In this document: positions 37,137-45,722 of the stretch, piece by piece
Position numbering within the stretch: position 1 is the stretch's first letter
How the letters are laid out: each line of letters starts with the position of its first letter
From: Aliidiomarina sanyensis
Lineage (GTDB): Bacteria > Pseudomonadota > Gammaproteobacteria > Enterobacterales > Alteromonadaceae
Assembly (NCBI RefSeq): GCF_003987175.1
Contig: NZ_PIPM01000013.1
Coordinates: 1-51,398, forward strand
Direction of reading: 5' to 3'
Length of the DNA: 51,398 nt
The notes under the pieces: model-generated
Databases searched by the model: none
The model's input: the letters and a program-made list of their open reading frames with translations, nothing else
Told to the model about the DNA's origin: nothing
Made by a program: the position numbers and the translations under genes

Positions 37137-38111
37137 TTAAAAGTGACTATAACTACTTGCCGTGAATTCTACTTGTTTTTTCTTCGCTTCAAACCGAAGA
37201 CCCGGTTCTTTCTCAATCACTCCAATGGGGCTGACTGCAACACCTGCATGTTTACTCATGGTCTCAAACACACCGAGGCGACTTTGAGGGACAGTAAAAC
37301 AAAGCTCGTAATCATCCCCACCGAATAATTGAAGTTTCCAGCGTGCCTCTCCTTGCACAAGCGCATCGAGCGCTGCGGAGGCAGGTAACGCGTCAAGATG
37401 AATTCGCGCCCCAACTTTAGAAGCAGACAGGATATGGGTGAGATCGCCGCCGAGGCCATCGGATAAATCAATCGCACTGCTAGCCTGATTGCGAATCAAG
37501 GTCCCGAGCATGACGCGTGCGGTTGGGTAAAACAAGCGCTTCTCGAGGGCGTCTCGCTGCGTATCATTCGCATTGAAGGCTGTTGGGTCATGCTGCAATG
37601 CAAGCGCCAATGCCGCATCCCCCAGCGTTCCGCTGACAAATATGGTATCCCCCGGTTGCGCTCCTGAACGAGTGAGTGCCCGGTCATTCGGTAGCAGACC
37701 TTGAGCTGTGATCGTCAAAGTCATGGGCCCACGCGTGATATCCCCACCGACCAATGCACAGTTAAAGAAATCGAGCGCAGCAAATAAGCCTTCGGTAAAC
37801 CCTTCAAGCCATGTTTCGTCGTATTCGGGTAAGGTCAACGCAAGGGAAGCCCAAGCAGGTTCGGCGCCCATTGCCGCTAAGTCACTCATATTGACGGTTA
37901 CCAATTTGTGACCAATTGCGTGAGGACTGAGGTGATGGTCAAAATGCACGCCAGCCACCATGGTATCGGTGGTCACAGCGATATGAGATTGGGGAGGTGG
38001 CGCGAGAACCGCCGCATCGTCTCCCGCATGAATGCGGACATCACGACGAACCGGCCCTCGGTGTCTGAAAAACCGCTCAATCAGGGCAAATTCCCGACGG
38101 CTGTTATCCAT
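37137..38111 (-). CDS. thiL: Thiamine-monophosphate kinase
   Basis: Phosphorylates thiamine monophosphate to the active cofactor, used by Dxs among others. The 324-residue product has the AIR-synthase-like fold: GDDAAVL near residue 26, TTDTMVAGVHF, the ATP-site GGDITRGP and the late DLSDGLGGDLTHI. It lies 6 bp after nusB and 23 bp before pgpA. Confidence 0.97.
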   Translation of the reverse strand: MDNSRREFALIERFFRHRGPVRRDVRIHAGDDAAVLAPPPQSHIAVTTDTMVAGVHFDHHLSPHAIGHKLVTVNMSDLAAMGAEPAWASLALTLPEYDETWLEGFTEGLFAALDFFNCALVGGDITRGPMTLTITAQGLLPNDRALTRSGAQPGDTIFVSGTLGDAALALALQHDPTAFNANDTQRDALEKRLFYPTARVMLGTLIRNQASSAIDLSDGLGGDLTHILSASKVGARIHLDALPASAALDALVQGEARWKLQLFGGDDYELCFTVPQSRLGVFETMSKHAGVAVSPIGVIEKEPGLRFEAKKKQVEFTASSYSHF

Positions 38112-38117
38112 AGATGT

Positions 38118-38537
38118 TTATTGACGCGCAGCGCGCAGACTGTCTACTGCTTTATCGAGCACGCCATTAACAAAGCGATGAGAATCGTCGGCACCGAACG
38201 CTTTGGCAAGTTCAATGGCTTCATTCATAACCACTTTAAATGGCACGTCAAGACGAGACTTTAACTCATAAGCAGCCACGCGTAAGATGGCACGTTCAAT
38301 TTGGTCTAAGTCTGCGAACGGACGGTCCGTAAATGGGGTCAGCGCTTGATCAAGCGTTGAAGCGCGGGCCGTAACGCCCCGCACCAAATCAAGAAAATAG
38401 TCGACATCCACTTTGCTGACATCGTTCTCGGTCAAAAATTCTGCTTCGATATCAGCCACACTGTTCCCGGACAACTGCCAAGAGTAAACAGCCTGAATGG
38501 CGAGACGACGAGCCTTACGGCGAGCTGCTGGCTTCAC
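38118..38537 (-). CDS. nusB: Transcription antitermination protein NusB
   Basis: Binds boxA RNA with NusE/S10 during rRNA antitermination. The 139-residue all-helical product begins [20 protein letters not shown] and contains [15 protein letters not shown] and [28 protein letters not shown] in parts. It follows ribH by 11 bp, as in most gammaproteobacteria. Confidence 0.97.
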   Translation of the reverse strand: MKPAARRKARRLAIQAVYSWQLSGNSVADIEAEFLTENDVSKVDVDYFLDLVRGVTARASTLDQALTPFTDRPFADLDQIERAILRVAAYELKSRLDVPFKVVMNEAIELAKAFGADDSHRFVNGVLDKAVDSLRAARQ

Positions 38538-38548
38538 GCAAATACTCC

Positions 38549-39013
38549 TTATAGCTGCTCGAGAACGTTCATCATTTCGAGCGCACTCAAGGCGGCTTCC
38601 GCGCCTTTGTTGCCATGCTTCACGCCTGCACGGTCAATTGCCTGCTCGTCAGTGTCGGTTGTGATCACACCGAAGGCCACCGGAACACCGGTATCCAGGG
38701 CAACTTGAGCCAAACCTGAGTTTGCTTGTCCGGCCACGAAATCGAAGTGCGGTGTACCACCACGAATCACTGCACCAATGGCAATAATTGCATCGAATGA
38801 GCCTGACTCAGCCGCTTTCTTCGCAGTCACAGGGAGCTCATAAGCGCCCGGTACGCGGATCACGGTGATATCATCGCTTTTGATCTGGCCAATACGCGTC
38901 AGGGCATCAATAGCGCCCTCCAAAAGCTTCTCGACAATAAAGCTATTGAAGCGTGAGACAACAATCGCGACTTTTTTGTTTGGTGCTGCAACACCGGCTT
39001 CGATGACTTTCAT
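38549..39013 (-). CDS. ribH: 6,7-dimethyl-8-ribityllumazine synthase
   Basis: Penultimate enzyme of riboflavin synthesis, forming icosahedral or pentameric shells. The 154-residue product has [29 protein letters not shown], the catalytic [17 protein letters not shown] in its form [14 protein letters not shown], and [20 protein letters not shown] in parts. It leads the ribH-nusB-thiL-pgpA cluster. No FMN riboswitch features are seen in the 193 bp upstream. It is called ribE in E. coli. Confidence 0.97.
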   Translation of the reverse strand: MKVIEAGVAAPNKKVAIVVSRFNSFIVEKLLEGAIDALTRIGQIKSDDITVIRVPGAYELPVTAKKAAESGSFDAIIAIGAVIRGGTPHFDFVAGQANSGLAQVALDTGVPVAFGVITTDTDEQAIDRAGVKHGNKGAEAALSALEMMNVLEQL

Positions 39014-39206
39014 GCAATATCCTCAGCGCTGTTCGGCACCTCACGGCGGCCGATTGTTTGATGCGTAAACGTGTACTCAAATCACGTCATTGGGCCCTGC
39101 TTCATGTGTTCGTCTAGCGACCAACCAAACCACCCATGAAACACCGACCTAAAATAGGCGCGAAGAATAGCACATTTTACAGACGAACGGTAAATATAAG
39201 CGCGGT

Positions 39207-39797
39207 TTACTGCAACTCTGGGCGCTTCCCGACCGCTTGGTCTGTAAAGGCTTTAATTTCACTTAAAGTCTGCTCCACGTCTTCTTTTGGCCAAATGGGA
39301 TCGGCAATATTGATGCGGCGAGTCTTAAAACAAAACGATACCGGAACTAAGGGCACATTGGCCCCAAGAGCGATATGCAAAAAGCCCTTTTTCCATTCCT
39401 TCACCTTACTGCGTGTTCCTTCAGGCGCGATCACGAGAACCAATTGTTCCCGTTGTGCAAATTCGTCCACCATCTGACCGACGACCCCGTGCGCACTGTC
39501 TCGCTTTACAGGGATGCCACCAAGCCAGGTGAGCAAACCACGGATTGGGAATACAAAAATTGAGTGTTTCCCCAAAAACGACACCCGTAAACCGAGTGCT
39601 AGTTTAACGCATAGACCCACAAAGAAGTCCCAGTTGGACGTATGGGGTGCGACAGGAATAATGGCTTTTGGAATATCGGGTAACTCGCCGTGGATTGTCC
39701 AGCCGCCAAGTAGTTTCATTCCTACACGGCCTACCCAACGGGAAAAGCGGTTACCCCGAGAGGGTAACCGCATTAATTTATCTGCGCTTTGGGTCAC
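39207..39797 (-). CDS. PlsC-like 1-acylglycerol-3-phosphate acyltransferase family protein
   Basis: Membrane-associated acyltransferase. The 196-residue product has the catalytic HTSNWD (an H-x4-D motif) near residue 52 and the substrate motif [16 protein letters not shown] near residue 124. It is shorter than PlsC (about 245) and lacks obvious N-terminal membrane helices, so the acceptor may differ. It overlaps the DUF3014 gene by 4 bp and is likely last in a yaaA-DUF3014-acyltransferase transcript. Confidence 0.85.
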   Translation of the reverse strand: MTQSADKLMRLPSRGNRFSRWVGRVGMKLLGGWTIHGELPDIPKAIIPVAPHTSNWDFFVGLCVKLALGLRVSFLGKHSIFVFPIRGLLTWLGGIPVKRDSAHGVVGQMVDEFAQREQLVLVIAPEGTRSKVKEWKKGFLHIALGANVPLVPVSFCFKTRRINIADPIWPKEDVEQTLSEIKAFTDQAVGKRPELQ

Positions 39798-40648
39798 AAA
39801 CGTCTGAGCCTCGTCCGGATTTCACGTAACTTTTGTTTTACCAGAACTCGGTTATCAGGGCCAATCCGCAACATTTGCTTTTGCACACTCGGCAAGCCTT
39901 CTAACTCGGGATCTGCGAAGGTATACATCACTTGCTCGTCGGACAACGCTAACAATCCAGATGGCTCCGGTGTATCAAGGATGACTTGGATTGCGGTCAG
40001 CACGCGCTCGCGAAACCGTGTGTTTGGCTCACCAATCTCACGATACGCTTCCTCAAAAAGCGGCTCATAGCGCTGATACAACCGAATCAAAGCGTCGGTA
40101 TCCATGCTAACAAACCAATTCACAGAGTCATCGTAACGTTGATAACTGCGCTCATCGATGTATAACTGGTTATCGATTTCACGAACCAAGAAACGCGATT
40201 CCGGACCTTCAATTACCGCCGCTTCACGAACCACCACACCATTTGCAATGTTATCAGCGAGAACCACTAACTTGCGGACAAGATTTTCGCTTTCAACCGG
40301 GCTCGTATTCAGATCTTTTTCTTGCGCTTCACTCAGTAACGCACCGCTAGCGTCATCGAGAGACGGTAACGGACGCTCGGGCTCTGGCTCTGGCTCAGGT
40401 TCTGGCGCTGGTTCGGGCTCTGGCTCAGGTTCAGGCTCCGGTTCGGGCTCCGGCTCTGGCATGGGCTCCGGCTCGGGTTGCTCAATCACCACAGGCTGCG
40501 GCTCAGGTTCGGGTTCAGGTTCGGCGCCTCGGGTAAACCAAAGCACCAACGCGATGATGAGAACCACAACCACACCACCGACAACCAATGGATTGATACT
40601 CTTCTTCTCTTGTTCCGTTTCCGGAAACGATTCCTGTTCTTGAGCCAT
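39794..40648 (-). CDS. DUF3014 family membrane-anchored protein with Pro-Glu repeat
   Basis: Function unknown. The 284-residue product has a cytoplasmic start (about 18 residues), one membrane helix (about 20-40, [17 protein letters not shown]), a Pro-Glu repeat linker (about 43-93, more than 15 PE or EPEP units broken by QPVVIEQ and a few other residues) and a folded domain (about 95-284) of the DUF3014 type, with [24 protein letters not shown] in parts. The linker resembles that of TonB and could span periplasm. It overlaps the acyltransferase start. Confidence 0.85.
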   Translation of the reverse strand: MAQEQESFPETEQEKKSINPLVVGGVVVVLIIALVLWFTRGAEPEPEPEPQPVVIEQPEPEPMPEPEPEPEPEPEPEPEPAPEPEPEPEPERPLPSLDDASGALLSEAQEKDLNTSPVESENLVRKLVVLADNIANGVVVREAAVIEGPESRFLVREIDNQLYIDERSYQRYDDSVNWFVSMDTDALIRLYQRYEPLFEEAYREIGEPNTRFRERVLTAIQVILDTPEPSGLLALSDEQVMYTFADPELEGLPSVQKQMLRIGPDNRVLVKQKLREIRTRLRRL

Positions 40649-40670
40649 AGCTACTCCTGATTCGCGCAGC

Positions 40671-41447
40671 TTATTTTATTTCATCTCGAACGAACACTAG
40701 TTCGTTCCCTGTCGATTGCTCGGGCGAGAAGCGATAGCCTCCCTCATTAAAAGACTTCAAGTCTTCTACGGAGTTCGCTCTCTTTGCAATAATATAACGC
40801 GCCATCATGCCACGCGCTTTCTTTGCGTAAAAACTAATAATCTTCACCTTGCCATTTTTGGTATCCTTAAAAATCGGTGTCACCACGGGCACGTGAAGAT
40901 CATCGGGACGGACTGCTTTAAAGTACTCTGTCGATGCAAGATTCACTAAAAACTCAGCGTCCACTTCATGAATGGTTTCATTTAACTTTTCCGTAATTCG
41001 CCCACACCAGAAATCGTAGAGATTTTTTCCGCGCGGATTTTTCAACTTTGTCCCCATCTCGAGGCGATAAGGCTGCATTAGATCCAGTGGTCGCAAAACA
41101 CCATACAGACCAGAGAGGATACGCATATGCTCTTGGCCCCACTCCCAATCTTTCTCACTCAACGAGGCAGCATCAAGGCCTGCATATACATCACCATTGA
41201 ATGCGAAAACTGCTTGCTTGGCATTCTTTTCATCAAACGGCGGTTGCCAATGGGCAAAGCGAGCTGCATTCAGCCCAGCAAGCTTGTCGCTGATCTTCAT
41301 CAGTGAAGCAATATCTTGAGGCGACAACTTACGGCAGATCTTTATCAATGCTGCCGAGTCATCGAGCATTGTGGGCTGAGAATATTCTTCAATTGGAGAC
41401 GGTGTTTCGTAATCCAGATTTTTCGCTGGAGACACAACAAATAACAT
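40671..41447 (-). CDS. yaaA: YaaA peroxide-stress protein (UPF0246)
   Basis: The 258-residue product begins [16 protein letters not shown], the family signature, and contains [32 protein letters not shown] in parts, [24 protein letters not shown], and [14 protein letters not shown]. In E. coli YaaA limits intracellular iron and oxidative DNA damage during peroxide stress. It has a DNA-binding-like fold. It leads a minus-strand group with the DUF3014 gene 22 bp downstream. An inverted repeat lies 120 bp upstream. Confidence 0.95.
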   Translation of the reverse strand: MLFVVSPAKNLDYETPSPIEEYSQPTMLDDSAALIKICRKLSPQDIASLMKISDKLAGLNAARFAHWQPPFDEKNAKQAVFAFNGDVYAGLDAASLSEKDWEWGQEHMRILSGLYGVLRPLDLMQPYRLEMGTKLKNPRGKNLYDFWCGRITEKLNETIHEVDAEFLVNLASTEYFKAVRPDDLHVPVVTPIFKDTKNGKVKIISFYAKKARGMMARYIIAKRANSVEDLKSFNEGGYRFSPEQSTGNELVFVRDEIK

Positions 41448-41567
41448 AAGCTACCTCACCTCTTATTCTCGGTTCTGAAGAAGCGTATCTATCATGCTCT
41501 ACGCACAATTCTTCATAAACCATGGACGTCGTTCGGAAGCGACTCTGAGCTTTAACTATAGGATTAT

Positions 41568-41592
41568 CTGAACAAAAAGACTACCTGTTCAG
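41568..41592. repeat. Inverted repeat between secF and yaaA
   Basis: CTGAACA (41568-41574) and TGTTCAG (41586-41592) form perfect 7-bp arms around 11 bp. There is no T tract, so it may be a protein site rather than a terminator. Confidence 0.45.
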
Positions 41593-41595
41593 GAT

Positions 41596-41629
41596 CAAAA
41601 AAGCCCCTCCATACGCGATGTGAGGGGCT
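41596..41629 (-). terminator. Terminator after secF
   Basis: AGCCCCTC (41602-41609) pairs with GAGGGGCT (41622-41629) around a 12-nt loop. A run of six T follows on the minus strand. Confidence 0.85.
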
Positions 41630-41651
41630 CTTGCTGAAAAAGCGAGCAGGT

Positions 41652-42605
41652 TTATAAGACCGGTTCTTGGTCTTCGCCCTCTTTTTCCACTTCCGGTGGC
41701 ATCAGATCTTCGCGCGAGATGCCAAGGGCAAGCACAATCGTGCTCCGCGTGAAAATAGATGAGTAAGTACCCACCAACACACCAATCGACATCGCAACCG
41801 CAAAACCGAAGATCATCTGACCGCCAAATAGCATCAGAACAACCAACACCATCAGGGTGGTTAATGATGTCACCAAGGTCCGACTTAGGGTTTGGCTCAA
41901 TGAGATATCGATAACACTGACCGGAGTTTCCTTTCGCATAATACGGAAGTTTTCTCGTATCCGGTCGGCCACCACGATACTGTCATTGAGGGAGTAACCT
42001 ATGGTTGCTAAGAGCGCCGCGAGAATAGTCAAGTCCACCTGCATCTGGAATAACGAGAAGATCCCGAGAATCAGAATGACGTCCTGCACCAAACCAGCAA
42101 CCGCTGAGAGAGCGAGACGCCATTCGAACCGGAACGACACGTAAATCAAAATACAGATAACCGCCACGATCAAGGCTAACCCGCCGGCTTCCGCTAATTC
42201 CTCACCCACTTGCGGACCAACGAACTCAACCCGACGGATCTGCAGGTTTTCGTCCACGTTGGTTTGCAGGATACGTAATAAGCTATCGCCAATTGACTCT
42301 GCATTTGCTTCGCCGCGCGGAGGAACCCGGACCAGCACATCCCGCTGAGTTCCGTAGTTCTGAACAACAGCGTCACCGTAATCATTGGCTTCCAGTACCT
42401 CGCGCAATTCACTCAGGTTTGCGGGCTGACTAAAGCCCACTTCGACCAAGGTTCCCCCGGTGAAGTCCAAACCCCAATTCAGCTTGTTGATGGCCAATGT
42501 CGCCAGTGATGCAACGATCAAAAGGATACTTAACGCCGTGGTCCATTTGTTAATGGACATAAAGCGCAACGGATTGTTTTCATCGACTTTAGTAATTAAA
42601 AACAT
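41652..42605 (-). CDS. secF: Protein translocase subunit SecF
   Basis: Inner-membrane RND-type subunit that helps SecYEG export with SecD. The 317-residue product has six membrane helices, the conserved NWGLDFTGGTLVEVGF near residue 40, and the late GYSLNDSIVVADRIREN. ATG at 42605 has GAGGTG eight bases upstream; a longer frame opens at 42662. It follows secD by 13 bp. Confidence 0.97.
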   Translation of the reverse strand: MFLITKVDENNPLRFMSINKWTTALSILLIVASLATLAINKLNWGLDFTGGTLVEVGFSQPANLSELREVLEANDYGDAVVQNYGTQRDVLVRVPPRGEANAESIGDSLLRILQTNVDENLQIRRVEFVGPQVGEELAEAGGLALIVAVICILIYVSFRFEWRLALSAVAGLVQDVILILGIFSLFQMQVDLTILAALLATIGYSLNDSIVVADRIRENFRIMRKETPVSVIDISLSQTLSRTLVTSLTTLMVLVVLMLFGGQMIFGFAVAMSIGVLVGTYSSIFTRSTIVLALGISREDLMPPEVEKEGEDQEPVL

Positions 42606-42618
42606 TCTGCTGCACCTC

Positions 42619-44469
42619 TTATATCGACAGCTTGGTGAGACGCTTCTGACGTCCCCACGCAAGGTTTACTATCGCCCGTGTGCCCACTATCGCAGTGAAC
42701 ATCGATGTGACGATACCAATCGCCAACGTGACCGCGAAGCCTTTGATCGAGCCGGTTCCGACTGCGAACAAAATCAGCGCAGTAATCAAGGTCGTGATAT
42801 TAGCATCCGCAATGGTCGAGAAGGCGTTCTCGTAGCCTCGAGAAATCGCTTGCTGCGGACTTCGCCCCGCCAACAATTCTTCTCGAATCCGCTCGAAGAT
42901 AATAACGTTCGCATCGACTGCCATACCAACGGTCAGGAGGATACCCGCCATCCCTGGCATGGTTAATGTGGCACCTGGAATCATCGACATGACACCGACT
43001 ATTAACACCAAGTTAGTCAGAAGTGCGATGTTTGCGACCAGACCAAACTTACGATAGTAAATGCCCATGAAAATCAAAACGAGAATAAACCCAGCCATAA
43101 TCGCGGTCATCCCGGCCCGGACGTTCTCTGCTCCAAGGCTTGGCCCTACGGTACGCTCTTCCACGATCTGAATTGGCGCAATTAGAGCACCCGCACGTAG
43201 CAAGAGGGCGAGGTTTTGTGCATCTTGAATCGAACCCACACCGGTAATACGGAAGTTACTGCCAAGAACAGCTTGAATGGTGGCAACACTCACCACTTCT
43301 TCAATACGCTCAAACGCAATCCGACCATCTTCTGTTGTTTCGCCCGTTGCTAGGAACTCAATAAACACCGTTGCCATGGGACGGCCCACGTTGCCGCGAG
43401 TTGCCTGAGTCATCAGACGGCCACCCGCTGAATCCAAGGTAATATTAACCTGAGGACGGTTGCTCTCATCGTAGCCGACGCTGGCGTTCACGATGTGGTC
43501 GCCGGTTAGGATAACCCGGTTCTCCAACAGCTGCTGCCCTCCGCCACGGACGTTGAACAGACGACTTCCGAACGGCACCCGGCCAGCAATTGCATCTTGC
43601 AAATCGTTGTCGGTATCAACGAAACGGAATTCGAGCGTTGCAGTTGCACCCAAAATCTCTTTAGCCCGCGCTGTGTCTTGCACACCTGGCAATTCCACGA
43701 CAATCCGATCTTGGCCCTGACGTTGAATAAGCGGCTCAGCAACACCGAGCTCATCCACTCGATTCCGTAGGATCGTAATGTTCTGGTCGATCGCGTTTGC
43801 ACGCGTCTCTTGTAAGAACTGATCCGTCATCACAAGTGTGATGGAGTTATTGCTTGAATCCGTGCGCGTCTCGTACCCTTCAAACTGATTCCGCAGTTCA
43901 CCTAACGCCCGTTGATAATCCTCAGCACTGCGTAGGTTCACAACAATATTATTGCCGTCAGCATTCACCCCGGTATAGCGCACCCGATTCTCACGCAAGC
44001 GATCACGGACTGAGTCGAGCATGCTATCGCGCATTTTGCTCAACGCTTCTTCCATATCCACTTCCATCAAAAAGTGGACACCGCCGCGCAAATCGAGACC
44101 GAGTTTCAATGGCTCACCCCCAATCGCAGCAAGCCAGCTAGGCGTCGCTGGGGCAAGGTTGAGGGCCACAACAAACTGCTGGCCGAGTTCTGACACTAAT
44201 AACTCACGTGCAGCCAACTGGTCGTCATCGGATTCAAGACGCACCAGAATTTGGCCACTTTCATAGGTTAAGCCTCGGGTTTGGATACCTGCGCTTTGGA
44301 GGGTCCGTTCGACCTGCGCCACAGTATCCATGGTGACTTCCCCTCCACGGGTTGCAGAAATCTGCACCGCATGGTCTTCACCATATAAATTTGGTAGTGC
44401 GTAGAGGGCGCCAAACAGCACCACAAATAGCACCAGCAAATTTTTCCATAACGGAAATTTGTTTAACAC
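42619..44469 (-). CDS. secD: Protein translocase subunit SecD
   Basis: Partner of SecF. The 616-residue product has an N-terminal membrane helix, LGLDLRGGVHFLMEVD (D1 motif) near residue 120, a large periplasmic P1 domain, and five later membrane helices with GMAVDANVIIFERIREEL. It lies 40 bp after yajC. Length matches the E. coli protein (615). Confidence 0.98.
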   Translation of the reverse strand: MLNKFPLWKNLLVLFVVLFGALYALPNLYGEDHAVQISATRGGEVTMDTVAQVERTLQSAGIQTRGLTYESGQILVRLESDDDQLAARELLVSELGQQFVVALNLAPATPSWLAAIGGEPLKLGLDLRGGVHFLMEVDMEEALSKMRDSMLDSVRDRLRENRVRYTGVNADGNNIVVNLRSAEDYQRALGELRNQFEGYETRTDSSNNSITLVMTDQFLQETRANAIDQNITILRNRVDELGVAEPLIQRQGQDRIVVELPGVQDTARAKEILGATATLEFRFVDTDNDLQDAIAGRVPFGSRLFNVRGGGQQLLENRVILTGDHIVNASVGYDESNRPQVNITLDSAGGRLMTQATRGNVGRPMATVFIEFLATGETTEDGRIAFERIEEVVSVATIQAVLGSNFRITGVGSIQDAQNLALLLRAGALIAPIQIVEERTVGPSLGAENVRAGMTAIMAGFILVLIFMGIYYRKFGLVANIALLTNLVLIVGVMSMIPGATLTMPGMAGILLTVGMAVDANVIIFERIREELLAGRSPQQAISRGYENAFSTIADANITTLITALILFAVGTGSIKGFAVTLAIGIVTSMFTAIVGTRAIVNLAWGRQKRLTKLSI

Positions 44470-44509
44470 AAGTCCGTCCTTTCGTTAGCTGCTAGACGAA
44501 CGCTCTGAA

Positions 44510-44842
44510 TCAGAGCGTTTTGATAGTTCCTTTCGGAAGGATCGCAGCAACCGCTGCTTTTTGTACCGTGACTTCGACGTTGTCGGTCAGGGCAATGACC
44601 ATGAAGTCGTTGTCGTCGGTGACTTTGCTGATGCGACCCACCAGACCACCTTGAACCAAGACTTCATCGCCTTTCTGTAGGCTTGATACCAGTGTCTTAT
44701 GCTCTTTTACGCGCTTCGCTTGCGGACGATAAATCAAAAAGTAAAAAATCAGACCGAACAGCACCAACATAATAATCAGAGATGCTGTGCCACCTTCTTG
44801 GCCCCCTTGCTGGGCATACGCATTTGCAATCAAAAATTCCAT
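44510..44842 (-). CDS. yajC: Preprotein translocase subunit YajC
   Basis: Small membrane partner of SecDF. The 110-residue product has one helix (about 19-38, LIIMLVLFGLIFYFLI) followed by RPQAKRVKEHKTLVSSLQKGDEVLVQGGLVG in parts, the family signature. In E. coli queA-tgt precede it; here a divergent TRIC gene does. Confidence 0.97.
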   Translation of the reverse strand: MEFLIANAYAQQGGQEGGTASLIIMLVLFGLIFYFLIYRPQAKRVKEHKTLVSSLQKGDEVLVQGGLVGRISKVTDDNDFMVIALTDNVEVTVQKAAVAAILPKGTIKTL

Positions 44843-44937
44843 AACGCTTCCTCTTTCAATTCTTCAGCCCGCAGGCTTGGATAGTTCTACATTTCGGATA
44901 AATAAACGCCGTATTGTAACCGAACCGCTGCCGAAGC

Positions 44938-44955
44938 GAAACGCTTGTGCGTTTC
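44938..44955. repeat. Inverted repeat between yajC and the TRIC gene
   Basis: GAAACGC-TTGT-GCGTTTC is a perfect 7-bp hairpin with a 4-nt loop. A second imperfect pair, CGCATA (44976-44981) and TATGCG (44997-45002), lies just to the right. There is no T tract. Confidence 0.45.
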
Positions 44956-45097
44956 AGGTATCGCAGTTCTTTGCACGCATACCGCAGAATATTGGATATG
45001 CGGCAACACACCTTGAATTACAAGTGCAGAATGACTTCTTTTTTCCACTCTGCGATGCCACACTAAGTTTATCGATTCGTTACTCATGGACCGACCA

Positions 45098-45706
45098 ATG
45101 ACTCAATGGTTCTATATTGCTGATCTCGCAGGTGTTGCTGTGTTTGCGATTGCAGGGACGTTACTAGCATTTCGCAAACAAATGGACGGCTTCGGTGTTG
45201 TGGTTCTCGCTTCGGTGACCGCCATCGGAGGCGGCACCACGCGGGATCTGATCCTCGACGTACCGGTCTTCTGGTTGCATGACCCTACCTACTTTCTTGT
45301 CATCTTGATTGCCGCATTCGCCACCATTGTATGGCTTCGCTTCAAAGCATATATCCCATTGAACCGTCTCCTCATTGCGGATGCGTTAGGGATTGCCTTT
45401 TTCACCGTTTTGGGTGCAGAAAAAGCATTAAATGCGGGAATGAGTCCTGTCATTGCAGTGATCATGGGTACCATGACCGCAGTGTTTGGTGGAATGCTGC
45501 GGGATGTCTTGGCACGTGACATCCCGTTGGTCTTGAAAAGTGAGCTGTACGCGACCACTTGTATTGCAGGTGCTGTGGTGTTCGTTTTGCTACAACCGTT
45601 TTCACCCACGTTAGCACTGACACTCGCCATGTTAACGACGCTTTCATTGCGCCTCGGGGCGATCCGCTACCACTGGTCTTTGACCGTTTTCAAAGAACAT
45701 AAGTAG
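45098..45706 (+). CDS. TRIC / UPF0126 family membrane protein
   Basis: Seven-helix inner-membrane protein made of two repeats, related to eukaryotic TRIC cation channels. Each repeat has a Gly-rich kinked helix: ASVTAIGGGTTRDLILD and GTMTAVFGGMLRDVLARD. ATG at 45098 is chosen because family N-termini are short; ATG at 45086 is possible and adds four residues. It is divergent from yajC and convergent with the following gene with a 16-bp gap. Substrate unknown; YicG/YadS relatives include glycine- or cation-linked proposals. Confidence 0.88.
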   Translation: MTQWFYIADLAGVAVFAIAGTLLAFRKQMDGFGVVVLASVTAIGGGTTRDLILDVPVFWLHDPTYFLVILIAAFATIVWLRFKAYIPLNRLLIADALGIAFFTVLGAEKALNAGMSPVIAVIMGTMTAVFGGMLRDVLARDIPLVLKSELYATTCIAGAVVFVLLQPFSPTLALTLAMLTTLSLRLGAIRYHWSLTVFKEHK

Positions 45707-45722
45707 CGGAGTTTAAAGTACG

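Noticed and set aside
39014-39206. An FMN riboswitch before ribH
   Set aside because: None of the conserved RFN blocks is visible on the minus strand.
40370-40530. A CRISPR-like or satellite repeat
   Set aside because: The units are six bases, in frame, without spacers, and encode Pro-Glu in a gene with conserved flanks.
40158-40643. A Gly-Ser-rich 161-codon frame on the plus strand
   Set aside because: It is the antisense of the Pro-Glu repeat in the DUF3014 gene; the repeats create the open frame.
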